A stretch of DNA of 64,000 bases from positions 1,499,097 through 1,563,096 of the forward strand of contig NC_044925.1 in assembly GCF_003576645.1 (NCBI RefSeq). Direction: 5' to 3'. The notes beneath the pieces were generated by a model. That model was given only the letters and a program-made list of their open reading frames with translations, searched no databases and was not told the origin of the DNA. Shown piece after piece: positions 52,657-63,118 of this stretch (positions are counted from its first letter, which is position 1; the number at the start of each line of letters is the position of its first letter). The DNA is from Ipomoea triloba (taxonomy: Eukaryota; Streptophyta; Magnoliopsida; Solanales; Convolvulaceae). A program made the translations under genes and the position numbers.

Positions 52657-53540
52657 GAGAAAATTGTCATTTTAGCTCACTGACTATAGGGGTCTTGTTA
52701 ATTGCAGTCCATGACTTTCAAAACTGTTAATTTCATACCGTAACTATTCAATTTTTATCAATTTCGGTCACTCCGGCCAAATTATCGGCCAAATTCGCCA
52801 GAAAATTCTAAACCCTAAAATAATGAGGGGTATTTTAGTAATTTCACATGTATGTTCTTCTTCTCCGGCGAGCCACCACTTTTTCTTGCACTTTTCCGGT
52901 GATGCCTTCGCGATGAATAGAGCAGCAGACGGCGTTGTTGGTTCACAGCGTATGAAGATAGCAAGCAGCGGTGAACTTTCCTCTTCGTCCGGCAACGCTT
53001 CACTGCCGCCTTCGCTTTCCTCCCCTTCTACTGCTACTAACGGCGTTGTTGGTTCACGCTGGCGAGGAGGCCACGCCGGAAACAGGAGATGGGAGAAGTC
53101 GCCCAGCTAGCCTCCGGCATCTCTTGGGCATCGTCTTGCTCCTCCGCTTCTGGTGCATCTGCCATTGTCGCCGCCACCATTTCTGGGGACATCAAGCCTA
53201 AAGTGAGGCCGGAGATGATACCGGCGAAGAGAGAGGTCCACTGGGTCGCTTCCTTCTCGCTCTCTCCCATCATTGAGCTCTCTCAGGTTCCCAACAGGTC
53301 CCTGCCGGAGAAGAATACAGCAGGTCGCCGGAGAAGAAGAACAGACATGTGAAATTACTGAAATACCCCTCATTATTTTAAGGTTTAGGATTTTCTGGCG
53401 AATTTGGCCGGTAATTTTGGCCGGAGTGGTCAAAATTGATAAAAAATTGAATAGTTACGGTATGAAATTAACAGTTTTGAAAGTCGTGGATGTAATTAAC
53501 AAGATCCCTATAGTCAGTGGGCTAAAATGACAATTTTCTC
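52657..53540. mobile_element. Pack-MULE-like element: 200-bp TIRs, 10-bp TSD, GC-rich captured core
   Basis: GAGAAAATTGTCATTTTAGC at 52657 faces GCTAAAATGACAATTTTCTC at 53540. The arms are inverted over about 210 bp (AATTCGCCAGAAAATTCTAAA facing TTTAGGATTTTCTGGCGAATT). Flanked by the perfect 10-bp duplication TAAGTAAAAA (52647-52656 and 53541-53550). The 490-bp core is GC-rich and codes on the minus strand for a stretch that looks captured (separate entry). Long TIR, 9-10 bp duplication and foreign core are the Pack-MULE signature. It landed in the intron of the orphan SOT10-type leader. Confidence 0.88.
53037..53273 (-). pseudogene. Captured gene fragment resembling a CNNM/DUF21 membrane protein
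   Basis: The minus-strand frame inside the MULE reads TQWTSLFAGIISGLTLGLMS followed by PEMV (53175-53246). The phrase (F)AGLxxGLTLGLMSL is the first-helix signature of plant CBS-domain DUF21 (CNNM-type, proposed ion transport) proteins. After it the frame becomes an Ala/Glu-rich stretch with no family resemblance. So only about 25 codons look borrowed, and no working protein is implied. Identified from memory of the motif. Confidence 0.5.
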
Positions 53541-53554
53541 TAAGTAAAAACCAT

Positions 53555-54080
53555 TAAAGAAAATAAACAAAGAACACGTGAACCGTAGGACGGATAAAAT
53601 CGAAAAGAGGTTACCTGATATGACTTATCTAGCCGGAGTTTGCTCCTGCTACTGAAATATGCGAGAGAGACACAGAGAGAAGGGGAGGGTAGATGATGGA
53701 AAAGGAATAATATAATAGAAAGAAAAGATGATGCTTATTTGATGCCCTATTTGTTCCATAGCCACATATATTTATAGCATTGGCATCGGCACAGTAAAAT
53801 GATAACTTGATAAGTATATTTTTAGAGGTAAAATTTTTGTCATATTTTTACATTTAAATTGAAAAAAAAAATGAATGAAAAAAAATTGAGTAAAACTTTT
53901 AAGAGTCTGCTTTCCATTTTGAAATCATTTATTCCAAAGAAATTAATCCACATTATTTGAAAAAAGATTTATTTTAAAATGCTATTTTAATACGTACAAC
54001 TTCGAATGTTCATGAAAGTGAAATTTTTGTAGTTGCTCGTTTGGTTTGGAACAAAGAAATTATCAGTAACCTGACAGCAT
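53555..54080 (-). promoter_or_regulatory. Orphan SOT10-type promoter, first exon and intron start
   Basis: Matches 61485-61880 upstream of SOT10: GACTTATCT(A/G)GCCGGAGTTTGC, GAGAGAGACACAGAGAGA, GATGCCCTATTTGTT, and a TATA box (minus CTATAAATATA, plus 53767-53777). A splice-donor-like CAG|GTAACC lies at 53614 (minus). The SOT coding exon is absent. The Pack-MULE lies next to the intron sequence instead. The ATG present in the SOT10 first exon is ATA here. Confidence 0.75.
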
Positions 54081-54123
54081 GCACCCACTCTTCATCATTG
54101 TCCTTTCAATAATATCTTCATTT

Positions 54124-54146
54124 TTTTTTTAGCACACATAGGGTGC

Positions 54147-54182
<36 letters not shown>

Positions 54183-55354
54183 CCTTCATAAACCGAAAAA
54201 AAGAGAGTCTATACAAGCAGGGTCCAAAAGTGACCACTGCTAATGAAATAGGCCAAGGCCTTACAGAACCTGCTCATATGCTATATACAACTAAGAGCCT
54301 AGAAGAGGCTATGAACACACATAAAGTTCTAAGTGCATATATCGTAATCTCCCAATCCATATAACAATCTCAAAAAATGTCAATCATCATGTTTTCAGTC
54401 CCACACAAGAGTGTCAGACCGATACCCGAATAGCTTTCAAATTATAACCCTCTATCCTTGACACAAGCCCCAATCCCCGGGGTACAGAGCTCTGTATTTT
54501 ACCCCCGGGGATCTTCATGAAACTTATGTCAAGCAATAGACCTCATCACATCCACCCTTGATCCCACCAATCACCTCCAAGTGTACGGAGCTCCGCATTT
54601 TACCACCGGAGGCTTTAGACCAATAAGATCAAGCAATGGCTCCCTCCCCACCACCCTTAGTACTCAAGTCAACCATCCCCGCACAGATCTCTGCGTTTTA
54701 ACCGGGTAGGCCTTGTAACTTAAAATGCTAAGCAATGGTTCTCCTCACTCCAAACCAATCCCCATATCAATTCAGCTTCTTTTCTTCTTTCTTCTTTTTT
54801 TTTTCTGCCAGCCTTTTCCTCCAATAACAACCAAAACATGTGAGACACTCACTAGATCATAAAATGGGCAAGGGAGACTAAGGATGTATGCAAATAGAAC
54901 CCCCTGTATGCAATACCCCCCCCCCCCCCACCCTTAACTCAGAAATCACCTCATTACTGTCACAAGCAAATTAAACATCCTATAATACTATCAATATTCA
55001 AAGATCACAAATAAATTCCAAAAAAACAGCTCAATCCAGTTGGAATATCACTGCTGCCTCTGCAAAACTGCTGCTGCTGTGCTCCTCCTCAGTCCAATTT
55101 GACCTCCTTGGAGTCCACACATCAATCCTGATCTGCTTCTCCTCACTCCCTGTGCTATACCATACCCAAATGGCCCTACAGCTGCAAAAAAACATGTTAG
55201 TAACCTGATTCTCTCAATCTGTCACTCTTTTTTTTTTTTTTTTTTTTTTTTTACAAAACTATATATTCTCTATAACTCCCTCTTTGCACTCCAATTTTAC
55301 CTCAAAATATCACTCATTTTTATCTCTCTTTTTTCAGTATTCCTTCCATATTTA
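54124..55354 (-). mobile_element. LINE-like insertion with 17-bp TSD
   Basis: Flanked by CAATAATATCTTCATTT at 54107-54123 and 55355-55371. The left end begins with poly(T) (a minus-strand A tail, with a second T run at 54149-54176), as produced by target-primed reverse transcription. The body has three related segments of about 130 bp with hairpins such as CCCCGGGGTACAGAGCTCTG..TTTTACCCCCGGGG (54473-54510, 54590-54620, 54675-54705). No RT is left, so it is the 3' part of a LINE or a dependent element. A C run (54914-54929) and T run (55227-55252) lie inside. Confidence 0.75.
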
Positions 55355-55379
55355 CAATAATATCTTCATTTATTTTTAT

Positions 55380-55915
55380 TTTTTGGTACATTAGGATTGC
55401 TAGCTTAAAATAGGCTAATCATATGTTTTCTTCCAAACCCCTACCAAAAGTGGCTGGAGGAGATATTGTCCTTCCAATCTACCATACACATATATGCACA
55501 ATACCCTCTCACGGGTTTCTTTAGCAGAAATTTTCTCCCCCATAACATGAAACTATTTTATTGGGGTAATTTTTTTTTTCAATTCAGAAAAAATAGATTT
55601 TATTTTGTTTTATTAATAGTTTTATGGAAAATAAGCTCTTCGAATTTGAGAAAATGGGTTCATTGTTTTCCTTTGGTGTTTTATTTTTCACGCTTTTAGA
55701 AAGAAAATATACTTTATGGTTTCATATATTACTTCCACATATTTTTATCATTTAAAGGCATTCAAGTGTTTATATGAATTATTTGGAACATTTATCAACT
55801 ATGGAAGACGGAGAGACGCGGGTTCCGCGTCATTATTGTGCTCCTGTTTCCAGGTATTTGCATTGGTATTACCGTTTTTCAAAGCATTTATTTCTTATTT
55901 TGAAGTGCATGCTTT
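55380..55915. other. Intergenic, no gene recognised
   Basis: AT-rich. Short frames with poly-T translations only. Confidence 0.45.
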
Positions 55916-56368
55916 AGACATGGGTTATGTTTGGCAAACATAGTTGAAAAGGTAGTTGAAAGCTGAAAAGGTAGATGAAAGCTGAAAAGCTATAAGTTAG
56001 GAGTTGCAATTGAAGAGCGGTTAAGCTAGCTATTATGGTTAAATGTGTTTGGTAAAAATTAACTTTTTTGATTAGCTAATAAATGTAAAAAGAGTACAAA
56101 GGATATCTTCATAAAATTTAAATTGTTTTGTTTACATATTAAAATTTAACATTTTGAAATAAAACTATTAGCAAATCATGATCTAACATCCCATAATAAA
56201 GTAGCAATATTGTTGCGAATCTCCTTCATCTGATTAGAGGTCTGACTTAAATTTTCGTTGATGACCATATTGCTACTAGAATCTTGAAGTTCATCGGGAG
56301 GCATTTAATCTGAATGTTGTTCAAGCACATTAAACATCATGTCATCTTGTAAATTCTTCCAAATATAA

Positions 56369-57700
56369 TTATGTAGTGCAAAATGTGGCCATAATAACAT
56401 CAATTTGGGTCTCCACACTAAACTGTGGCATTTTAGCAAGTATCTTCCATCTCTTCTTCAATACTACAAACGACCTCTCAACACAACTTCGAATACTCCA
56501 AACGACCTCACAATACAACTTCCAGCAAGTTGGCGGCTCTTGTTCAACTTGAGATTGATGATACCTCATTCTTGGATACAATACCAAATATCATTGTTTA
56601 TCTCGATATCCTTTATCCACCAAATAATATCTTCATAAAAAAAATATAAAACTAAACTTTTATAAGGAATAAAATTATATGATTTTTATTAGAGTTAACG
56701 TAATACGAATATAATACCTTGTGGTGGTTTGGGAAAGTTCATTGATGATGTATTAATTGCATGAAGAAATACACGTGTACATGTGCGGATCCTTCCCATC
56801 CAACAAATATAAAAGTAAAACACATATCAAAGTCACATGCTGCCATAACATTGAAAGTATGAAAGTATGATGCCAAATATCATTTTTTTTATCTGGATAT
56901 CCTTTATCCACCAAATAATATCTTCCTAAAACAAATATAAACCTAAACTTTTATAAGGAATAAGATTATATGATTTTTATTAGAGTTAACCTAATACGAA
57001 TATGATACCTTGTGGCGGCTTGGGAAAGTTCATTGATGATGTATTAATTGCATGAAGAAAGACATATGTATCATGTGCGGATCCTTCCCATCCAACATAT
57101 ATAAAAGTGAAACACATATCAAAGTCACATGCTGCCATAACATTGAAACTATGAATTCTTTTTTTCCCTCTATATCGCAATTGATCAACCTCAGGCATGC
57201 ACACTGCTATATAAGTACCATCAATACATCCAATGCAATCATATTCATCATATATATTAGATAATCACTCTTAAAAATGATAATAATAATGATAATAATA
57301 ATGATAATAATACTAACAACAACAACAACAACAACAACAATAATAATAATAAATTGGTCATTTTACCTTGAAATATGGCAGGTATCATACGTCATTAGTA
57401 ATGTAAGACAATATAGATTGAAATGTAGGATCATTTGGTCTTATGATATCACGTGCAAAGCCTTTGTATCCACTACTCCTACCACTAATTGCTTCCAAGA
57501 CTTCATGAAATGCTCTACTTATTGTTTCACCAGAATGTTGAAATCGCTCTCCAACATCTCTATTTGAAGCACCCATAGCAAGTGTGTATATAAATATACC
57601 AACTTTGTCCACAACTTACATATTCCTAGTAGATTGTAATCCATATTTTGAATATAAATCATCACATAATTGCTTAAATAAAGCGGAGTCCATTCTAAAT
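56369..57700 (-). pseudogene. Harbinger DDE transposase, broken
   Basis: Pieces in order along the minus strand: MGASNRDVGERFQHSGETIS..FHEVLEAISG (57385-57612, N-terminal helix-turn-helix-like part), then QLRYRGKKRIHSFNVMAACD and FDMCFTFIYVGWEGSAHDTY..NFPKPPQG (56986-57204, with the DDE-region Asp of GWEGSAHD), then CVERSFVVLKKRWKILAKMP (56369-56587, with the ERSFGVLKKRWKIL block). A direct duplication of about 300 bp (56590-56880 and 56885-57165) repeats the GGWEGSAHD exon and its flanking intron. Several stops separate the pieces. Confidence 0.88.
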
Positions 57701-58079
57701 GCATTTACACATCGAATAGGATATCCATTCAAGACTTCTCTCATCCATTCATGCCCTCTAAAAAGTGAAGTCGTACAACGTTCTTTATAAATATATTTAT
57801 AGTAATATGTTTTGGTTAAAGCAATTGTGGCATACGATATTATAATTGCACAAAGTGCTTGCTTTCTCTTTTTTCTTTTCTATTCCAACTCCATGATGTA
57901 CCTAATAAATATAAAATAATGAAATCAATATATTTTAATAAAATATAAAGTAAAAACATATATTTTAAAATATATAGAGTAAAGCAAAATGTTTATAGTT
58001 CATAAAATTAGTTCATACAAAAATTAATGTTCAAACACACAAAGGTCAAATTGAAATTACAACCAAACATATTGAAATA

Positions 58080-59224
58080 AAATGAGCATTCACTTGCTTG
58101 TATCATGCATATACTTCAACCAAGCTTTCCTAGAAAAGTTATCATTAATATTGAAAAAAATTTCACTATTCAAACCATACTTAAGGAAGCTGAGAGGAAA
58201 ACACCACAGATCTCCACCTTTTTCCATAATACCATCAGCAACCATGCGGTTAACAACACTTATTATACAACTAGACTAATAGTTGTACTACTTTGAGTAT
58301 TCACAGTACTATCAAATATTAAAATGCCCGATGCCTGATTTGAATTTGAAATCAAAGTATCCAATTGACTATAAAAGTTAGCTGCTCCTCCTGATTGTCT
58401 CGTCTTACACACTTCATTTGAGTGGGTTTAAGACCAATATTTTGAGTTTTGGTAAATTTTCTAACATTATTGTCTTGAGATTGCCTAGGTACTTGAGTGC
58501 CACTTACATCTTGGTTACCACCACAATTGTTCACCTCACTCATGAAATTATTCCAAATTGAGGACTCATCTACCTCCAAATCATGTAATTGAGAAGAATG
58601 TTGGTTATCCTGAGAATATAACATATTTTCAAATCCTTCCCTAGTCCTATTCTCTTCTTCACTTTCCCTATTTTTTTTCCTTAATATCCATCATAGGTTG
58701 GATCATAGTGGGTGCAACACAACCTTTACCATTTGCATAGCAATCTTGAAATATCCTAGACCATAAATCGTTCATTGCAGGATCTATGGATTTATTACGA
58801 AATTTTTTATAGACTGAGTTCTCCTACAAAAGAAATGAAAAGAATAAGTTTACAATCAACACCAAAATATAATTATGTTTTAAACTTAAAAATCTATAAT
58901 ACAAACCTTGAATTTTTTCTCCCACCATCCATCGGAGCCACTAATGTTATGTGTATTAAGATCCCACCCTAAACCAGTTTCTTCATGTTTCAGTTCCTTC
59001 CAAGTTCTCCATTCCTTTTTCATAGCATCCCACTCTTTCTTTAAACTTCTATGTACAATTTTCCGTTTGGCGATAGCTTCAAACTGTTCTTTAATTTCTT
59101 TCCATTTCATTAACCCACACCTATGCTTTCGAATATATTTGATAAAAATCTCACAAAAGAGCACCACGTACTCGTTGGTCCACTTAAAATTCTCTCCATC
59201 TATATTATCATTTGTTGAAGCCAT
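58080..59224 (-). pseudogene. Harbinger ORF1, Myb/SANT-like DNA-binding protein, broken
   Basis: First exon 58886-59224: MASTNDNIDGENFKWTNEYV..LKKEWDAMKKEWRTWKELKH..TGLGWD...DGWWE, the Myb/SANT-like (Myb_DNA-bind_3) domain with its spaced tryptophans. Further on, 58352-58624 encodes a polar linker (SQDNQHSSQLHDLEVDESS..) and 58100-58300 reads FLEKLS..-type text in other frames. Such proteins bind the transposon ends and help import the transposase. Frameshifts separate the parts. Confidence 0.8.
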
Positions 59225-59299
59225 ATTGCTAATTTAGAAATGATAATAACAATAATTCAGTTTAATGAGGCTATACACATACATCAAATAATCCAATTT

Positions 59300-60060
59300 A
59301 ATCAAGCATTAGTAGTTGAATATGTGAATAGAATTTTTTTTTTTTTAAAAAAAACCATTTTCATTTTGATGATCCAAACAAAACAGTCTAATATTTGGAC
59401 AAAACTTTAGTGTTTTTTGTGGATCAATTTCATATTTGTAATAATATATATCAAAGAAGTCAACAAAATCATTTCTACAACTAGAAGATTCAATACAATT
59501 AGAAGGCAATTAGAAGATTCACACTACTTGCATACCTTTCGGCGCAGGCTTTCAATTATCTAGGCTAGGCATTTCTGTATCACTTAGGTATTTTAAGTTT
59601 GGTTCAAATTCCGCTGAACAACCATTCGAATCAATGGTAATACCATTCTCATACAAGTAATACAACAAAATAGATAACATATACATTCCTACATATATAC
59701 GAGATACAATACAACAAAATATATATAAGTAACACAACAAAGTTACATATACATACTTATGGCTGTTGGACGCACTGCTGCAGACTGCGGAGTGTTGGGC
59801 GATGCTTCTTGCGGATGAAGATGAACAGATTGTAGTTTTGAAACTCATAAAATGACTTCTGGAGATTTTTACTTAAATAATTTTTTTTGAATTATTATCT
59901 CACACGCACTTAGTTCTTTCTTTCACCATCTAAGTGGTCTCAAATGAGGCAGGTTGGCCTAACATTTGTCTAGCTATTAGTTCTTTCTTTCACCATCTAA
60001 GTGGTCTCAAATGAGGCAGGTTGGCCTAACATTTGTCTAGCTATTATTCAAACGACGGGA
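59300..60060. other. Intergenic with a 67-bp tandem duplication
   Basis: The unit TAGTTCTTTCTTTCACCATC...CATTTGTCTAGCTAT is present twice head to tail (59911-59977 and 59978-60045) without visible differences, so it is recent. The rest is AT-rich. The minus frame at 59552-59848 has no recognisable content. Confidence 0.7.
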
Positions 60061-60094
60061 CAAATTCAATTAAAATATCAATTTGGCCAGCAAA

Positions 60095-60530
60095 TTATCA
60101 ATCGTTGTACTGTGGACCATGGTCCACACAACTATGTGTACCATAGTCCAAAATGACTATGTTTCATTTAATAAAAAGAAACAACAGTTGTTATGTTCAA
60201 TCAATTATGTGTACGTCTGCAAAATGCTTAATTTCTTTAAATCAATTAAAGGATGGCTTTGCTTAATTTCTTTAAATTAATTAAAGGATGACACCTCAAC
60301 AAGAGTAAAAAATGAAGTAAAAAGTGAGAGTACATTTTTATAATAAATAGTTACCAACACTAACATATGAGAACCCTAACACATGCTCTTAAACACTTTA
60401 AACACTCTCACACATACCATAGAAGCCAACAAAAACAACGAAATATAACAATTTAAACACTCTCACACACACCATAAAAGCAAAGAAACACACCAATTTC
60501 TATGCTCTTACATATGCCAAAGAAACAAAG
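60095..60530. repeat. GGACCATGG-family fragment and SOT10 3' flank
   Basis: TACTGTGGACCATGGTCCACACA followed by ACCATAGTCCAAAATGACTA is one end of the family, without the other end. 60225-60290 holds a 40-bp imperfect duplication (TGCTTAATTTCTTTAAAT(C/T)AATTAAAGGATG). The rest to the stop codon is presumably 3' UTR. Confidence 0.5.
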
Positions 60531-60533
60531 AAA

Positions 60534-61460
60534 TTAATTAAACGCATAAGCAATACCAGAATTGTGAAATTTCTCGTTTGTGAGTGTATCAATTCTTTTA
60601 ATACTCTCATCGCTCAAGTACTTTTTATGGTCACCAACAGTCGCTTCTCTAAACAAGGCTTTAGAATCTATTGTCATCGTCGCAACAGTTCGAGAATGCT
60701 CAGACTTGTTCACTTCATGATTGCTCAAAACCTCAAAGCTGCAGCTCTTCACTATCTCTTCCACTTTGTTATCCTCTTCAGCAAAAGGAGAACCCAAAAA
60801 CTCAGCCAACTTTTTGACGTGAGTTTTTGGATCATTCTTTAGCTCTTCATATGTAACAAAGAATACTTTATTAGGGTTCTTTAAACTTGCCATTTTATAC
60901 CCCAACACATGCTCATAGTAAGACCCATAAGGTATAATTCCCTGGCAAAATTTCTCAACAGCTTCTTCCAACCCCCACGCTTCCTCCTCGGCTACTTTCC
61001 ACTTATTCACAAAATGCCAAAGTGAATTCAAGGTGTCCTTTGGGTTCCTAGAAACATAAACCACACGACAACCTGAGGATTCAAAGGTTTTGCCTAACAA
61101 TTGATATGGAATATGGGTACCGAAGATTTTGGTTTTAGCATCCGGTGGTGGCATAACGTATGGTTCCGATCCTTCATTGAAGACTCGCAATTCAAGGAAA
61201 GGAACAAGATCATGGGGGTTGTGCTTGACTAGGGAATCAAGAGAGGATGGATTGATTATTGAGTAAAGCAAAGCTTTGAGCCATGTGGTGCCGGTTTTGG
61301 GAAATGAAGCCAAGATTACATCATTAGGGCGTGGATTGAACTCGGCCAGGACCCGTTGAACTCCAGGAATCGCAAGTGGCATGAACCAAAAGCCATTGAT
61401 TTGTTGCAGTTGTTTATTTCCCCACCATTTCCCTTCTCCTGAAGAATCCTGATTCTCCAT
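60534..61460 (-). CDS. SOT10: divergent cytosolic sulfotransferase, intact, probably with a 5' intron
   Basis: 308 residues from ATG 61460 (MENQDSSGEGKWWGNKQLQQ). P-loop PKTGTTWLK at 54-62, catalytic His116 in GTHIPYQLLG, Arg138 and Ser146 in RNPKDTLNSLWHF, KVFFVTYEEL, and FREATVGDHKKYLSDESIKRID. All core residues are present, so it should be an active PAPS-dependent sulfotransferase. The acceptor-side loops (FNEGSEPYVMPPPDAKTKIF, SRTVATMTIDSKALF) are unlike the other members, suggesting another substrate. Upstream, a donor and acceptor frame an 89-bp T-rich intron (61478-61566). Splicing would join a tiny exon ATGTTAG (61567-61573) in frame and add MLGDYAEQ. Both starts are possible. Confidence 0.92.
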   Translation of the reverse strand: MENQDSSGEGKWWGNKQLQQINGFWFMPLAIPGVQRVLAEFNPRPNDVILASFPKTGTTWLKALLYSIINPSSLDSLVKHNPHDLVPFLELRVFNEGSEPYVMPPPDAKTKIFGTHIPYQLLGKTFESSGCRVVYVSRNPKDTLNSLWHFVNKWKVAEEEAWGLEEAVEKFCQGIIPYGSYYEHVLGYKMASLKNPNKVFFVTYEELKNDPKTHVKKLAEFLGSPFAEEDNKVEEIVKSCSFEVLSNHEVNKSEHSRTVATMTIDSKALFREATVGDHKKYLSDESIKRIDTLTNEKFHNSGIAYAFN

Positions 61461-61477
61461 TTGTTCGGCGTAATCAC

Positions 61478-61566
61478 CTAACAATAAAGAAAATAAATAA
61501 AGAAGAAAGAGTTGTTTTGACCCATAAACAGTAAACAGACAGGATAAAATGGAACAAAGAGAGTAC
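61478..61566 (-). other. Putative 89-bp intron upstream of SOT10
   Basis: Minus strand: donor ATGTTAG|GTACTCTC at 61566 and acceptor TTTATTTTCTTTATTGTTAG| at 61478, with a U-rich body typical of plant introns. The donor is kept in the orphan copy at 53614 (CAG|GTAACC), although the ATG there is lost, which favours a real splice site and possibly a non-coding first exon. Confidence 0.55.
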
Positions 61567-61694
61567 CTAACATGACTTATCTGGCCGGAGTTTGCTTCTG
61601 CTACTGAAATACGCGAGAGAGAGACACAGAGAGAGAGGGAGGGAAGAATGGAAGATGATGGTTATTTTGATGCCCTATTTGTTGAGTAGCCACA

Positions 61695-61704
61695 TATATT
61701 TATA
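61695..61704 (-). promoter_or_regulatory. TATA box of SOT10
   Basis: TATAAATATA on the minus strand, conserved in the orphan copies at 53767-53777 and 62651-62661. It lies about 120 bp upstream of the putative mini-exon ATG. Confidence 0.6.
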
Positions 61705-61739
61705 TCATTGGCACCTGCACAGTAAAAATGATAAGTATA

Positions 61740-63100
61740 TTTTTAGAGGTAAAATTTTTGTCATATTTTTAAATTTAAATTGTAAAAAAGAAAATGAATG
61801 AAATAAAAATTAAGTAAATACAAGTATTGTTTACTTGTAATGCTCGAAAAATTTTAAGAGTCTGCTTTCCATTTCGAAATCATTTATTTCAAAGAAATCA
61901 ATCCACATTATTTGAAATAAGATTTATTATAAAAGATTTAAATTTTTTAAAAATTACCTAATAATTATAATTAGGATCGGGTGGGACACAGCTTGATAGA
62001 GAAAATAACGATTCTAATTAATTATTTAAATTTAAATAAATTATACTTACTTTAATATATAATTATTTTTTAATTTAAATTCTTAATATTTATTAATGGT
62101 TTCACTTTTTTCGTGTAATTATTATGGTAATTTTATGGTACTATATTTCAAAATTGTGACAATTTCATTAATAATTATGTTAATTTATGGTAATATATTG
62201 TAATATTAGAATAGAAAAAATATTATACTCCGTAATTGATATATTTAATGAAATTAGTATGGTAATTTCTACCATATTTGGTAATTATAATTAATATAAT
62301 TAACTTCATTGAGAAATATAATATTTCTTCCGTGACAATATTTTTGGCAATTTCATTAAATTATAATCAATAAAATATGAAATATAATTAAGGAAATGAA
62401 GTTATAAAATTAACAAAATATGTGTTCATAAATATTTAGAATTTTTTTTAAATACATAAATATGCACTACATTAATCATACAAAATTTAAATGCTAATTT
62501 TTTAATTTCTAACTGTAAAATTTTAATTATAAATCTATCAATATAAATTATAATTAATGAAATTATATTATACAATTTTGCTATATACAGATTATATTAA
62601 TAAATATTATGTGTTGCTTATTTTGATGCCCTATTTGTTGCACAGCCACATATATTTATAGCATTGGCATCTGCACATATATTTTTAAATTTAAATTGTA
62701 AACAAAAATGAATGAAATAAAAATTGAGTAAATACAAGTATTGTTTACTTATAATGCTCGAAAACTTTTAAGAGTCTGCTTTCCATTTCGAAATCATTTA
62801 TTCCAAAGAAATTAATCCACGTTATTTGAAATAAGATTTATTTTAAAAGATTTAAAACTTTTTAAAAAATATACCTAATAATTTTAATTAGTATCGAGTG
62901 GGAGACAGCTTGATAGAAAAAATAACGATTCTAATTAATTATTTAATTATGCTCGTATTGTAGACTCAACCCACTTTTTGGCCTTTTTTTTTTTATAATA
63001 CTTTTTGGCCTTTAATTATTTGCAAATAGGTCAGTAACAGTATCTATTGAATTTGACAGAAAATCTTGCATGGTAAAAATTGTCTTCGGCAACTGAGTAA
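61740..63100. repeat. Duplicated SOT10 upstream region, AT-rich
   Basis: 61660-62030 and 62620-62955 are direct copies: GATGCCCTATTTGTTG, CCACATATATTTATA, TAAATACAAGTATTGTTTACTT, TTTTAAGAGTCTGCTTTCCATTT and GTGGGA(C/G)ACAGCTTGATAGA. The second copy has lost the leader downstream of the TATA box. The spacer between them is very AT-rich (over 80 percent by eye). Confidence 0.75.
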
Positions 63101-63118
63101 TTTCACATCTCATGACCA

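Larger units (their letters stand above)
55920..59300 (-). mobile_element. Decayed autonomous PIF/Harbinger transposon
   Basis: Both genes of a Harbinger element are present on the minus strand in the usual arrangement: a Myb/SANT-like gene (58080-59224) and a DDE transposase (56369-57700). The left boundary is near GGGTTATGTTTGGCAAACATAG (55921), a sequence of the style of Harbinger termini. I did not find a clean inverted partner on the right. Both frames contain stops and shifts, so it is not autonomous now. It is a plausible relative of the transposase that once moved the TAA-flanked MITEs here. Confidence 0.75.
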
